Counted from the first letter of the stretch, positions 1 to 8,587 are shown. The stretch: DNA of 64,000 nucleotides from Polynucleobacter sp. 71A-WALBACH (GCF_018882365.1 NZ_JACVOP010000001.1:972449-1036448), one strand, 5' to 3'. Numbers and translations are program-made. Notes: generated by a model from the sequence alone, not told the origin.

Positions 1-823
1 TGGCAAATACTGCATGATTAAAGGGGTTTGGGGTGATGGCTACAAGATCTTGAAGATAAGCGTCTCTAAGCGCTTCGTATGATGAACCTTGAAAATAAAA
101 GTCGGTCGTTCGGTTATAGATTAAGTCAATTTGGACTTCGCCGAAGTAAACCTTTTGATCTTTAATTACGAGACCATCTGGAGAGGTGATGATTGTCGTG
201 ATTCCATGCTTTTGAAACAGGGCTTGGAAGAGTTGAAACTCAGGATATAAGAATTGTTCAGTTGGACTCTCATCAACGATTGCAATCGTCTTTAATTGCG
301 CAGAAGGATCCCTATTGAAGGATCTCCACTCCCGGGTAAACATATCCAGAAAAGTCTCATAAATTTCATTGGGCATATTTCTTGCTCCCAAGCGTCTCTC
401 TACTGGCTCACAGCAATTTATCGATGCCCCAATTTCAAGGGCAGAAATCATAGCGCCGCCTGCATTGGTATTGATTTCAATTAATTGCGGGCCATTTACC
501 CCTAGGTGAAAATCAAATCCATAAAAAACACCACTTGTACTTTGTTGATGTCTAGCAATGGATGGAGCTTGCTCAAGAACTAATTTTTGAAATAAAGGCA
601 TTTCGCAAACTTTATAGACCGCTTTTACTAATGCTTTCATCTGATCTAAGGCGGCTTGGTCAATAAATACTCCGCTACTTGAGAGCATCGAGCCTATCTT
701 TGTAGCAGTTGAATCAGCAAGGTCCAGAGCACTAATAAGGCGATGAACCTCAATATCTAGTTTCTGTTTGTCTACGCTGATGCAGTTGCACTGGGCATTG
801 AGTTTGGCGGCTTTATCTGACAT
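1..823 (-). CDS. ATP-grasp-like protein, partial (C-terminus beyond left edge)
   Basis: An open minus-strand frame runs from ATG at 823 to the window edge without a stop, giving 274 N-terminal residues. The frame also opens at ATG 895 just after a TAA, which would add 24 residues rich in Pro and Lys; neither start has a clear ribosome site, so the start is unsure. The protein has a segment reading LIEINTNAGG, which resembles the acidic/Asn metal-binding stretch of ATP-grasp ligases such as glutathione synthetase and RimK, preceded by a GVFYGFDFHLG segment. No signal peptide or membrane segment is visible. It is divergent from the copper cluster starting at 1024 and need not belong to it. The family call is inference from one motif; the substrate is unknown. 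Confidence 0.6.
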   Translation of the reverse strand, partial: MSDKAAKLNAQCNCISVDKQKLDIEVHRLISALDLADSTATKIGSMLSSSGVFIDQAALDQMKALVKAVYKVCEMPLFQKLVLEQAPSIARHQQSTSGVFYGFDFHLGVNGPQLIEINTNAGGAMISALEIGASINCCEPVERRLGARNMPNEIYETFLDMFTREWRSFNRDPSAQLKTIAIVDESPTEQFLYPEFQLFQALFQKHGITTIITSPDGLVIKDQKVYFGEVQIDLIYNRTTDFYFQGSSYEALRDAYLQDLVAITPNPFNHAVFA

Positions 824-1023
824 GGATTTCGAATCTACTATCTTTTTGGTGGGGGATGGTGGGGGTTCTTGTAGCACTTTACGATAAACACCCATTTACA
901 AACCAAATGGATTATTCACATCTTCTTGAATTTATAGCCTCAATAGCCCAGTAAGTTAATACCTAGACTCAAAATGTGAAGAGTAAGGCCGACAAAACGC
1001 TAAATTCAGTGTAATATTAAACA

Positions 1024-1392
1024 ATGCGGAAAGTATGCGTTTTCTTATGTTTAAGTTTTTTTATTAGCCTGATTCATGCGGCTAGCATGCCCGTATTCGT
1101 TTCCGATCAACACCATGCGCACCAGTCCCAAGCTGCGACTCATGCTGATAATGCTGACTCTCATATGCAGCATAAGCAATGTAACGATTGCACTTCATCG
1201 ATAGAAAAGTCGGCAAAGAAAGTGGCTACAAAGTGCCATACCGCTTCTCAGTGCTGCGTTGGTATTGCTGATTTAACAGTTTCATCCTCCGTAGTTGCTC
1301 CTTTGCAGTATGCGGACAATCTACTGCCTTACGCTCCTACTTTGGCACTCGGCCAATCGCTAGGTAGCATTTACAAACCCCCTCGGATTTAA
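1024..1392 (+). CDS. small secreted His/Cys-rich protein, first gene of the copper cluster
   Basis: 122 residues. A hydrophobic N-terminal signal peptide (about residues 1-20, ending near LIHAAS) is followed by a stretch rich in His, Cys and Met (HHAHQSQ, HMQHKQCNDC, CHTASQCC) that could bind soft metals in the periplasm. The C-terminus YKPPRI resembles the Pro-Pro-Arg ends of small DUF2946/CopL-like proteins seen in front of copper or cobalt resistance operons, but I cannot assign it firmly to that family. It is the first plus-strand gene of the copper cluster and is separated from the next gene by a spacer with a perfect inverted repeat. Role inferred from composition and context. Confidence 0.7.
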   Translation: MRKVCVFLCLSFFISLIHAASMPVFVSDQHHAHQSQAATHADNADSHMQHKQCNDCTSSIEKSAKKVATKCHTASQCCVGIADLTVSSSVVAPLQYADNLLPYAPTLALGQSLGSIYKPPRI

Positions 1393-1418
1393 ATTTCCTC
1401 AGTAGTAAGTAGATTTTG

Positions 1419-1435
1419 GCGACAAGTCTTGTCGC
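1419..1435. repeat. 8-bp perfect inverted repeat in the copper cluster spacer
   Basis: GCGACAAG (1419-1426), one base, CTTGTCGC (1428-1435). It lies 27 bp after the first copper gene and 23 bp before the next start. No T-run follows, so it does not look like an intrinsic terminator; an operator or an mRNA hairpin adjusting expression between the two genes is possible. Confidence 0.6.
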
Positions 1436-1458
1436 TACGTTTGTCTATTGGAGAAATT

Positions 1459-1776
1459 ATGAGCATATTTAAATGCATGTGGGGCAATGGAATGTTTCTA
1501 TTGGCGCTCACATTACTAGGTAGTCCAGTTGCATCGGCGCAAGATGCGGCGGTAAATGGTTCTTCGGCAAAGTTTATTGCCGAGTCGCTGCAGTACACGT
1601 CAGTATTTAAAAATTATCAGCCTTATTCGGAAGAGGAGATCATTCCTTGGAGGCAGGCTAACGCTACCGTCCAAAAGATCGGCGGATGGAAAGTGTATGC
1701 AAAAGAAGCTGCTCAGGCTGATGTGGCGCCAACAAGCGAAGAGCACTCGAAAAATCATCACGAGGGAGTTAAATGA
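1459..1776 (+). CDS. small secreted protein preceding the efflux lipoprotein gene
   Basis: 105 residues from ATG 1459, chosen because GGAG lies 6 bases upstream and the protein then begins with a typical signal peptide (hydrophobic core MFLLALTLLGSPVASAQ). An in-frame earlier start at 1429 would add a charged segment ahead of the signal and is unlikely. The mature part has the block YSEEEIIPWRQANATVQKIGGW, cut here for length, that is typical in my memory of small proteins encoded just before outer-membrane channels in copper-tolerance loci of proteobacteria. Its stop overlaps the next start (ATGA at 1773), so translation is probably coupled. Molecular function unknown; periplasmic. Confidence 0.75.
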   Translation: MSIFKCMWGNGMFLLALTLLGSPVASAQDAAVNGSSAKFIAESLQYTSVFKNYQPYSEEEIIPWRQANATVQKIGGWKVYAKEAAQADVAPTSEEHSKNHHEGVK

Positions 1777-3209
1777 TGATGACCATGCCTTTCAATAAAC
1801 GATACAAAATAGTATCAATCTTATTTGCGAGTGCTCTTACTGGATGCGCTAGCGTCAATATTGACGAGGCCTTACAAAAAACGAATCTAGATTCGAGTAA
1901 ATTTACTAATGGCCAGGTTGTTTTAGCAAAATCGTCAGATGAGCGTGATGTTCTTCAGGGTAGAGCTCAGGAGCTGCTGGCTAAGAATTTAAATCAAAGC
2001 GATGCTGTTCAGCTTGCCTTGATTAATAGTCCAGCCGTTCAAGCACTTATTGCCCAGAATTGGTCTGAAGCAGCGTCTGCTGCCCAAGCAGGCAGAATGT
2101 CTAATCCTTATTTTGCTTTTGAGCGAATGGTTACTAGTCCAGAGATCGAATTTAATCGCTGGTTTGTATTTGGATTATTAGATCTGATTACTTTGCCACA
2201 GCGCAAAGGAATAGCTGATAAGCGAATTGAACAAGCTCAATTGCGTTTAACGACCGAAATCATTGATCAGGTTACTTTGGTTCGCCAAGCCTGGGTTCGT
2301 GCAGTTGCAGCAGAGCAATCCCTTAAATATGCCGATCAAGTTTTTCGAAGTGCAGAAGCAAGTGCTGAGTTAGCAAGGCGCATGGAGGCGGTAGGTAATC
2401 TCAATAAGATTACTCGTGCAAGGCAGCAGGCTTTTTATGCAGATTCGGCCACGCAGTTTGCTAATGCAAAACAGACTTCAGTAAGCCGTAGGGAGGAGCT
2501 TGTTCGTGCTCTTGGGCTAAGTGAAGCTCAGGCAAAAGAACTGAAATTGCCCGATCGTTTACCTGATCTGCCTAAGCAACCACCAAACACCGAATTTATT
2601 GCGCAGCAAGCCGGTGTAGAGCGGCTAGATATACGCTTGGCTACAGCAACTTTAGAGGCAGCAGCGAAGGCCCAGGGGCTTAACAACATCACCAGTTTTA
2701 CCGATATTGAGCTGGGCTTTAATCGCGGCACTAAATTTGATTCAGCATCTGGTGAGAGCACCCCAAAGCAGGGTTATGAAATCTCAATTCGACTACCAAT
2801 TTTCGATTGGGGGAATATGAGTAGGGACGCCATGAATGCCCAAACTTTGGCTGCATTTAATCGGCTAGAGGGCGTTACTCGAAATGCTAGTTCCAATTTG
2901 AGGGAGACTTATTCGGCCTATCGAACTGCATACGATATATCCCAACACTATCGAAAAGAAGTAATACCTGTACGCAAAGCCATTGCTGAAGAAAGTCAGC
3001 TTCGCTATAACGGCATGATTATTGGTGTCTTTGAGTTGATTGCCGACTCAAGAGATCAGGTCTCTGCAGTAATTGCAGCGATTAATGCTCAGCAACAATT
3101 TTGGTTAACAGATGCTGCTTTGCAGTCCTCCTTAATTGGCAGACCAACAATACTCCAGGTGCCTAGCGTTACTGGGGCGGGGATGTTAGCAAACCCTGCC
3201 GGACATTGA
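1773..3209 (+). CDS. TolC/CusC-family outer-membrane efflux lipoprotein
   Basis: 478 residues. The N-terminus has a lipoprotein signal with lipobox LTGCA, so the mature protein would be acylated at Cys and placed in the outer membrane. The body has the long Ala/Gln/Glu-rich helical repeats of the outer-membrane factor family, with the duplicated pattern (about residues 75-265 and 285-450) that forms the TolC alpha-barrel and beta-barrel. Three Met codons sit at the start (1773, 1776, 1779) with GAGGGAG just upstream; the exact one is unsure. In this cluster it presumably exports copper from the periplasm, but no CusA/CusB pump or membrane-fusion partner is encoded nearby, so it must work with other proteins or in a pump-independent way. 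Confidence 0.85.
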   Translation: MMMTMPFNKRYKIVSILFASALTGCASVNIDEALQKTNLDSSKFTNGQVVLAKSSDERDVLQGRAQELLAKNLNQSDAVQLALINSPAVQALIAQNWSEAASAAQAGRMSNPYFAFERMVTSPEIEFNRWFVFGLLDLITLPQRKGIADKRIEQAQLRLTTEIIDQVTLVRQAWVRAVAAEQSLKYADQVFRSAEASAELARRMEAVGNLNKITRARQQAFYADSATQFANAKQTSVSRREELVRALGLSEAQAKELKLPDRLPDLPKQPPNTEFIAQQAGVERLDIRLATATLEAAAKAQGLNNITSFTDIELGFNRGTKFDSASGESTPKQGYEISIRLPIFDWGNMSRDAMNAQTLAAFNRLEGVTRNASSNLRETYSAYRTAYDISQHYRKEVIPVRKAIAEESQLRYNGMIIGVFELIADSRDQVSAVIAAINAQQQFWLTDAALQSSLIGRPTILQVPSVTGAGMLANPAGH

Positions 3210-3221
3210 TAAGGAAAAATA

Positions 3222-4634
3222 ATGAGTTCAAGAAGAGATTTTTTTAAATACGCCGGTATTGCTGGTGGTGCTGTTGCGGTTGCAGCAGTTGGCCGCTATG
3301 CCTTATCTGGCGCCCCAGAAATAGTGACGCAGGTAAACGCTAATACGATGCCACCATTGACCCCTAGTACAGGTCGCCCATACAACCCAGTTGTTACCTT
3401 AAATGGCTGGACATTGCCCTGGAGAATGAATGAAGGCGTTAAAGAGTTTCATTTAGTCGCTGAGCCAGTAGTGCGAGAAATGACTTCTGGATTTAAGGCG
3501 CATTTATGGGGTTACAACGGTCAAAGCCCTGGGCCAACAATCGAAGTGGTGGAAGGCGACCGAGTCCGGATATTTGTTACCAATCGGTTACCAGAGCAGA
3601 CTTCAGTACATTGGCATGGCCAAAGATTACCAAATGGTATGGATGGTGTAACAGGCTTAACTCAAAAAGGTATTCCACCCGGAAAAACCTTCATGTATGA
3701 GTTTGTTGCTCGCCGCCCGGGAACATTTATGTACCATCCCCATGCCGATGAAATGACACAGATGGCAATGGGAATGATGGGTATGTGGATTACGCATCCT
3801 AAAGATCAAAATCCACTTATTGATGATGTTAATAGGGACTTTTGTTTTTTATTGAGCTCATATGACATTGATCCTGGTAGTTACACACCAAAAGTAGCCA
3901 CGATGGTTGACTTCAATATATGGAGCTGGAATAGCCGCGTTTTTCCTGGCATAGATTCTTTGAATGTCGCCCTAAATGACAAGGTCCGAATCAGAGTAGG
4001 AAACTTAACAATGACCAATCATCCAATTCATCTTCATGGGCATGAGTTTTCGGTCACAGGCACTGATGGAGGCCCTGTTCCAAAAACTGCTCGTTGGCCT
4101 GAGGTAACCACTGACGTGGCTGTTGGGCAGATGCGGCAAATTGAATTTCTTGCAGATGAAGAGGGTGACTGGGCGATCCATTGCCATAAGAGCCACCACA
4201 CCATGAATGCAATGGGGCATAACCTCCCCACCATGATTGGCGTTGATCATCGGGGGGTTGGCAAGAAGATCAACAGTCTGATACCTGACTATATGGTGAT
4301 GGGTGAAAGGGGTATGGGTGATATGTCTGAAATGGAAATGCCTATTCCCGATAACACGGCTCGCATGATGACGGGTATGGGTCCTTTTGGGTCGGTAGAG
4401 ATGGGCGGTATGTTTAGCGTATTAAAAGTACGTAAGGATCAAAAGCCTGGCGATTATGCAGATCCGGGTTGGTATAAGCATCCGGCTGGTACGGTGGCAG
4501 AGGCTTACAAAGGCGCATTACCTGCAGCTCCAACGCAACTAAATACTGCAAAACCTATGCAATCAACAAGACCAAGCTCTACAAAAGAAATCGAAGTGCA
4601 AGTAAGGAAGCCCAATGGGCATTCTGGACATTAA
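3222..4634 (+). CDS. Tat-exported multicopper oxidase (CopA/CueO-type cuprous oxidase)
   Basis: 470 residues. The N-terminus SSRRDFFKYAG is a twin-arginine signal, as expected for a cofactor-loaded periplasmic oxidase. All four copper-ligand motifs are visible: HWHG (H130, H132), HPHADEM, HPIHLHGHEF (from H267) and HCHKSHHTM (from H320), the last giving the type-1 His-Cys-His-Met set and the type-3 bridge. The residues 330-400 contain a Met-rich stretch (MGERGMGDMSEMEM) like the Met loops that bind Cu(I) in CueO. The expected reaction is oxidation of Cu(I) to less toxic Cu(II) with O2 reduced to water. It starts 12 bp after the efflux lipoprotein gene and is surely cotranscribed with it. Confidence 0.9.
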   Translation: MSSRRDFFKYAGIAGGAVAVAAVGRYALSGAPEIVTQVNANTMPPLTPSTGRPYNPVVTLNGWTLPWRMNEGVKEFHLVAEPVVREMTSGFKAHLWGYNGQSPGPTIEVVEGDRVRIFVTNRLPEQTSVHWHGQRLPNGMDGVTGLTQKGIPPGKTFMYEFVARRPGTFMYHPHADEMTQMAMGMMGMWITHPKDQNPLIDDVNRDFCFLLSSYDIDPGSYTPKVATMVDFNIWSWNSRVFPGIDSLNVALNDKVRIRVGNLTMTNHPIHLHGHEFSVTGTDGGPVPKTARWPEVTTDVAVGQMRQIEFLADEEGDWAIHCHKSHHTMNAMGHNLPTMIGVDHRGVGKKINSLIPDYMVMGERGMGDMSEMEMPIPDNTARMMTGMGPFGSVEMGGMFSVLKVRKDQKPGDYADPGWYKHPAGTVAEAYKGALPAAPTQLNTAKPMQSTRPSSTKEIEVQVRKPNGHSGH

Positions 4635-4651
4635 TAATTAAGGAAAACAAA

Positions 4652-5467
4652 ATGAAAAATATTCAATTTACATTGGCAGCAATTGCGATGGCAGCATCTA
4701 GTTTGGTGTTTGCGCAAGGTGCAACACAACCTGGCGGTATGGGGATGATGAATCAAGGGGCCATGAACCAAGATCCAATGGCAGCGATGTGTCAAAAAAT
4801 GCATCCTGAAATGAGTCCTGATCAATGTAAGGCGATGCACGAGAATATGGCAAAAATGACTCCTGAACAAAGGGTGGCAATGTGCCAACAAATGCATCCT
4901 GAGATGAGTGCTAGTCAATGTAAGGCGATGCATGACAAGATGCAGGGATCAGGCGCAGGCATGGGGGCTATGGGTGGCATGGGCGCAATGTCTCATGACC
5001 ATGGCGCTAGTGGTGGTCATGATCATGCCAGCGAAAATTCTAGTGTTGGACAGCCGGGTATTGCAGCCAAAGTAAATCGAACAATTAGAGTTCGCATGAC
5101 AGACAACATGAGATTTAATCCTAGCAGTATTCAAGTCAAGCAAGGCGAAACTATCCACTTTGTAGTCAAGAATCTGGGTAAAACAAAACATGAAATGGTG
5201 CTTGGTACAGATCAAGAGCTACAAGAGCACTATAAGCAGATGATGAAGTTTCCAGAAATGGAGCATGCCGAGCCAAACATGGTTACCTTAGGCGCTGGTC
5301 AAACAGGTGAAATTATTTGGCAATTTACGAAATCTGGAAAAGTGCAATTTGCATGCCTACAACCAGGCCATTACGATGCGGGAATGAAGGGATCAATTTC
5401 GGTAGCTGGACCTAAATCTGTTTCACCAGCACAGAAAGGGGACGGCCATGGCTCCCATCAACATTAA
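4652..5467 (+). CDS. periplasmic cupredoxin with duplicated Met/Cys/His-rich copper-binding repeat
   Basis: 271 residues with a signal peptide (to about AQG, residue 23). Residues 45-94 hold two copies of a 31-residue unit with core MHPEM and QCKAMH, rich in Met, Cys and His, then a Gly/Met/His linker (HDHGASGGHDH). Residues 143-252 form a cupredoxin domain with a full type-1 copper set: H180, C235, H240 and M245 in KHEM and FACLQPGHYDAGM. The C-terminus ends in a short His tail (HGSHQH). It probably buffers or shuttles periplasmic copper to or from the oxidase encoded 17 bp upstream. The next gene starts inside its last codons (5448). The repeats are nearly identical at DNA level as well, suggesting recent duplication. 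Confidence 0.85.
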   Translation: MKNIQFTLAAIAMAASSLVFAQGATQPGGMGMMNQGAMNQDPMAAMCQKMHPEMSPDQCKAMHENMAKMTPEQRVAMCQQMHPEMSASQCKAMHDKMQGSGAGMGAMGGMGAMSHDHGASGGHDHASENSSVGQPGIAAKVNRTIRVRMTDNMRFNPSSIQVKQGETIHFVVKNLGKTKHEMVLGTDQELQEHYKQMMKFPEMEHAEPNMVTLGAGQTGEIIWQFTKSGKVQFACLQPGHYDAGMKGSISVAGPKSVSPAQKGDGHGSHQH

Positions 5468-5915
5468 TTTAACAAGAAGGGCTATAACAATGGGATTGGT
5501 GCTAGTGCCGTTTGCATCCAGTGCTGTCAGTGAAAAACCATTGATCACAGTATGGAAGAGTCCAACTTGTGGCTGTTGCAAGGATTGGATTTCGTATGTG
5601 GAGAAAAATGGCTTTGCTACTAAAGTGATCAGCGATGGTAATGACCAGATTAGAAAGAAGATGGGCATGCCCATTCAGTTTGGGTCTTGCCATACCGCAG
5701 TCATTGATGGTTATGCAATCGAAGGCCATGTCCCGGCGAGGGAAATTAAGCGTTTATTGGCCGAGAAGCCCAATGCTGTAGGGATTGCTGTACCAGCGAT
5801 GCCCATAGGCTCTCCAGGAATGGATGGTCCTGAGTATGGATCTAGAAAAGATCCTTATGACGTTTTATTGATCTCTAAAAATGGTCAATCCCAAATTTAT
5901 CAATCTTATCGATAG
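5448..5915 (+). CDS. DUF411 metal-binding protein
   Basis: 155 residues. The start at 5448 lies inside the cupredoxin gene and has AAAGGGGA upstream; it gives a leader with TRRAITMGLVLV, a Tat-like or Sec signal. The mature part begins with WKSPTCGCCKDW, the CxxCC-type motif that defines DUF411 proteins, followed by a conserved CHTAVIDGYAIEGHVP block and a MPIGSPGM segment with Met ligands. DUF411 proteins are found with copper and silver resistance genes and are thought to bind metal in the periplasm; the biochemical role is not established. Overlap with the upstream gene indicates translational coupling. Confidence 0.85.
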   Translation: MAPININLTRRAITMGLVLVPFASSAVSEKPLITVWKSPTCGCCKDWISYVEKNGFATKVISDGNDQIRKKMGMPIQFGSCHTAVIDGYAIEGHVPAREIKRLLAEKPNAVGIAVPAMPIGSPGMDGPEYGSRKDPYDVLLISKNGQSQIYQSYR

Positions 5916-5925
5916 GAATTAAATT

Positions 5926-6234
5926 ATGAACAATCTAAAAAAATATTTGAGTGTTATTTTTCTACTATCAGGAGTAATCTTGACTCATATAGTAAGCGCC
6001 CAATCTACTGGTGCATATACGGCTGGTCAGGTACGCAAAGTTGATTTGGAGCAAGGCAAAGTCACCATTCGTCACGAGGAAATCAAGAATTTAGATATGC
6101 CCCCAATGACCATGATTTTTAACGTGAAAAACAAAGCCCTTTTAAATGGTCTTAAGTCTGGAGACCAAGTGGAATTTGTGGCATCAAGCGAAGGTGGAAA
6201 GCTATATGTCGTCGAATTAAAAAAGGGAGAATGA
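5926..6234 (+). CDS. CusF-like periplasmic copper-binding protein
   Basis: 102 residues with a signal peptide ending near VSAQ. The small beta-barrel CusF domain (about 33-100) has the sequence RHEEIKNLDMPPMTMIF, containing the conserved His and the two Met of the MTM motif that bind Cu(I)/Ag(I). The Trp that caps the metal in Escherichia coli CusF is replaced here by Met in LDMPPMTM. It probably passes copper to the efflux or oxidase proteins in the periplasm. Its stop overlaps the next start by an ATGA at 6231. Confidence 0.85.
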   Translation: MNNLKKYLSVIFLLSGVILTHIVSAQSTGAYTAGQVRKVDLEQGKVTIRHEEIKNLDMPPMTMIFNVKNKALLNGLKSGDQVEFVASSEGGKLYVVELKKGE

Positions 6235-6236
6235 AA

Positions 6237-6497
6237 ATGAGTCAAATTTATTTAAATGTCGCCGGTATGACTTGTGGATCTTGCGTTAACCACGTTACCA
6301 AGGCACTTGAATCTTTAGATGGCGTATCCAATATCCATGTCGACTTGCAAAAAGGAAAAGTGCATTTAGATAGGGTGAGCTGGAAGACCGATGATTTGAT
6401 TCATGCGCTAAATCAGGAGGGTTATCCATCTTCTTTGGACCTTGATGGCAGCGTTCAGGCGCCACAGAAAAAATCTGGTGGTTGCTGTTGTGGTTAA
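6237..6497 (+). CDS. CopZ-like copper chaperone (HMA domain)
   Basis: 86 residues from ATG 6237 (ATG 6231 overlaps the preceding stop and is the alternative). It has no signal peptide, so it acts in the cytoplasm. The heavy-metal-associated fold is shown by VAGMTCGSCVNHV with the CxxC Cu(I)-binding pair, and the protein ends in an unusual Cys cluster, GGCCCG, that adds possible thiol ligands. The P-type ATPase at 8588 lacks an N-terminal HMA domain, so this separate chaperone probably supplies it with copper. Confidence 0.9.
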   Translation: MSQIYLNVAGMTCGSCVNHVTKALESLDGVSNIHVDLQKGKVHLDRVSWKTDDLIHALNQEGYPSSLDLDGSVQAPQKKSGGCCCG

Positions 6498-6583
6498 CAC
6501 TCTCTTTAATTCCCAATTTTTAGACATCCAAAAAGGTAACTGTTCTTAAAGACTCAAACTTCAATTAAGTAAAGGAGTAACAA

Positions 6584-7186
6584 ATGCGTAAATATCTTAT
6601 CGGTCTGTTGGCAATAGCAGCGGTATTGTTATCAGGTTGTGGGTATAACCAAATTCAGTCCCAAGATGAGCAGGTAACTTCTAGCTGGTCTGAGGTATTG
6701 AATCAATATCAGCGTAGAGCGGATCTGATTCCTAATCTAGTAAGCACGGTCAAAGGCGAAGCTAAGTTTGAGCAAGATACCCTGACCAAAGTGGTAGAGG
6801 CTAGATCTAAAGCTACCTCAATTCAAGCTACTCCTGATTTGGTAAATAATCCAGAAGCTTTCCAGAAATTCCAGCAAGCGCAAGGGCAGCTCACTTCGGC
6901 TTTATCCAGGTTATTGGTCGTTACAGAAAGCTACCCGAGCTTACGAACAAATCAAGGGTTTAGAGATTTGCAAGCGCAACTAGAGGGTACTGAAAATCGC
7001 ATTACAGTTGCTCGTAATCGGTACATTAAATCTGTACAGGAGTACAACGTCACGATTCGTTCATTCCCATCGAATTTAACAGCAATGGTGTTTGGTTATA
7101 AGGCCAAGGCAAACTTTACTGTTGAGAATGAAAAGGAATTAGCGACCCCTCCTAGCGTTTCATTTGATACTCCTGCGGCGAAATAA
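6584..7186 (+). CDS. lemA: LemA family lipoprotein
   Basis: 200 residues with a lipobox (LLSGCG) and the LemA fold: long coiled helices with the conserved blocks SWSEVLNQYQRRADLIPNLV and NRYIKSVQEYN (each shorter than 20 as quoted in part). A strong AAAGGAG site precedes the start. LemA proteins typically sit next to TPM-domain genes, as here, in a conserved lemA-TPM-TPM set whose function is poorly known but linked to the envelope. Its place between a copper chaperone and a copper ATPase is unusual but may only reflect insertion of the metal genes next to a resident set. Confidence 0.9.
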   Translation: MRKYLIGLLAIAAVLLSGCGYNQIQSQDEQVTSSWSEVLNQYQRRADLIPNLVSTVKGEAKFEQDTLTKVVEARSKATSIQATPDLVNNPEAFQKFQQAQGQLTSALSRLLVVTESYPSLRTNQGFRDLQAQLEGTENRITVARNRYIKSVQEYNVTIRSFPSNLTAMVFGYKAKANFTVENEKELATPPSVSFDTPAAK

Positions 7187-7200
7187 TTGGAGCAACTTTC

Positions 7201-8067
7201 GTGACCCGCATCTTCTGGCTGCCTAAATGCCTATTCGCCTTGCTAACGCTTTTGGCGCTGCTCTGCTGGCCTCAGTTTTCTGTGGCGCAGCAGACGGTGC
7301 CAGCTTTATCAGGGCGGGTCATTGATCAAACAGGTACTCTTACACCCAGTCAGATTGGCTCTCTAGATCAAACCTTAAGCAATTTTGAGGCTAAAAAGGG
7401 TAGTCAGATTGTGGTGTTAATGGTGCAATCTACAGCCCCTGAAGCTATTGAGCAATATGCTATTCGCGTAGCTGAGCAATGGAAGATTGGACGGAAAAAA
7501 GTAGATGATGGTGCGATTCTGATTATTGCTAAAGCGGATAGAGCCCTTCGGATTGAGGTGGGTTACGGCCTTGAAGGAGTATTAACTGATGCAACTAGCA
7601 AGCGAATCATCGACCAAATCATTGTGCCCCGATTCAAACAGCAGGATTTTTATGGCGGCATTACGGATGGCGTAAACGCTGTGATTAGCGTGGTTGATGG
7701 TGAGGCGTTACCAGCGCCAAACCCAACTAATACAGAAATGCGTGACCCCGGGGATATTCGTTCGTTTTTACCAATCATTTTTATTGTGGCTTTAGTGCTT
7801 GGTGGAATCTTACGATCGATGCTCGGCAGGTTGCCTGGATCCCTCGTTACCGGAGGATTTGTAGCTCTTATCGCCTGGTTTATGTTCGGTGCGTTTTCTA
7901 TGGCCTTAATCGCCGGTGTTGTGGCATTGGTCGTTGCTCTATCCGGAATGGGGTTGGGTAGACATGGCTTTGGTGGCTATAGCAGTGGAGGAGTTCATGG
8001 TGGCGGGGGTGGATTTAGTGGTGGCGGTGGCGGCTTTGGTGGCGGTGGCTCCTCGGGGAGATGGTGA
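7201..8067 (+). CDS. TPM-domain membrane protein (YgcG-like) with glycine-rich tail
   Basis: 288 residues from GTG 7201, preceded by TTGGAGC. Order: signal peptide or membrane anchor (1-29), periplasmic TPM domain (about 35-165, with the blocks GRVIDQTGTL and GYGLEGVLTDA), two or three transmembrane helices (about 185-250), then a Gly/Ser-rich tail that ends SSGRW. TPM domains are widespread in proteins of photosystem-repair and envelope type and some are described as acid phosphatase-like; the substrate here is unknown. It lies 14 bp after lemA and overlaps the next gene. Confidence 0.85.
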   Translation: MTRIFWLPKCLFALLTLLALLCWPQFSVAQQTVPALSGRVIDQTGTLTPSQIGSLDQTLSNFEAKKGSQIVVLMVQSTAPEAIEQYAIRVAEQWKIGRKKVDDGAILIIAKADRALRIEVGYGLEGVLTDATSKRIIDQIIVPRFKQQDFYGGITDGVNAVISVVDGEALPAPNPTNTEMRDPGDIRSFLPIIFIVALVLGGILRSMLGRLPGSLVTGGFVALIAWFMFGAFSMALIAGVVALVVALSGMGLGRHGFGGYSSGGVHGGGGGFSGGGGGFGGGGSSGRW

Positions 8068-8069
8068 GC

Positions 8070-8570
8070 ATGAATATGAATCGATTAATAAAACATCTCT
8101 GGTCTCATAGTCGCAAGGTAGGGAAATGCTTTTCCAAGGAAGATCTTGCCGCAATAACAAATGCGATTCGAGATAGTGAGGCTCAACATTCGGGGCAAAT
8201 CTGTTTTGCCGTGGAAGGTGCCCTGGATACGCTTGCCTTGTTAAAAGACTTAAGCCCTAGAGATCGTGCAATTGAAGTCTTTACCAATCTCAGAGTTTGG
8301 GATACCGAGCACAATAATGGGGTGCTCATTTATATTTTATTAGCCGATCATGCTGTAGAGATAATTGCCGATAGAGGCATTCATTCAAATGCGGATGCCA
8401 GTGCGTGGGATGTTATTTGTCATGAGATCGAATCCAAATTTGCGCTCAATGAATATCAGGCTGGCATTTTGTCTGGAATTGAAATGGTGAGTCAACTATT
8501 GCAAAGTCAATTCCCGGGGAAATCATCTTCAGATAATGAAATCCCAGATACGCCAGTTTTAATGAATTAG
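8070..8570 (+). CDS. second TPM-domain protein
   Basis: 166 residues from ATG 8070, which has GGGGAG 9-13 bases upstream; ATG 8061 inside the end of the previous gene is the alternative. The body is a TPM domain (from about residue 20) with the typical [14 protein letters not shown] and [15 protein letters not shown] blocks, cut to short quotes. There is no signal peptide, so it is probably cytosolic or needs partners. Together with lemA and the longer TPM gene it completes the common three-gene set. The next gene, the copper ATPase, follows after 17 bp, so the set may be cotranscribed with metal genes. Confidence 0.85.
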   Translation: MNMNRLIKHLWSHSRKVGKCFSKEDLAAITNAIRDSEAQHSGQICFAVEGALDTLALLKDLSPRDRAIEVFTNLRVWDTEHNNGVLIYILLADHAVEIIADRGIHSNADASAWDVICHEIESKFALNEYQAGILSGIEMVSQLLQSQFPGKSSSDNEIPDTPVLMN

Positions 8571-8587
8571 GTAAACAAGGATTTGCA

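Noticed and set aside
7970..8060. Tandem GGTGGCGG-like repeats as a DNA repeat element
   Set aside because: They encode the glycine-rich tail common to TPM proteins; codon repetition explains them.
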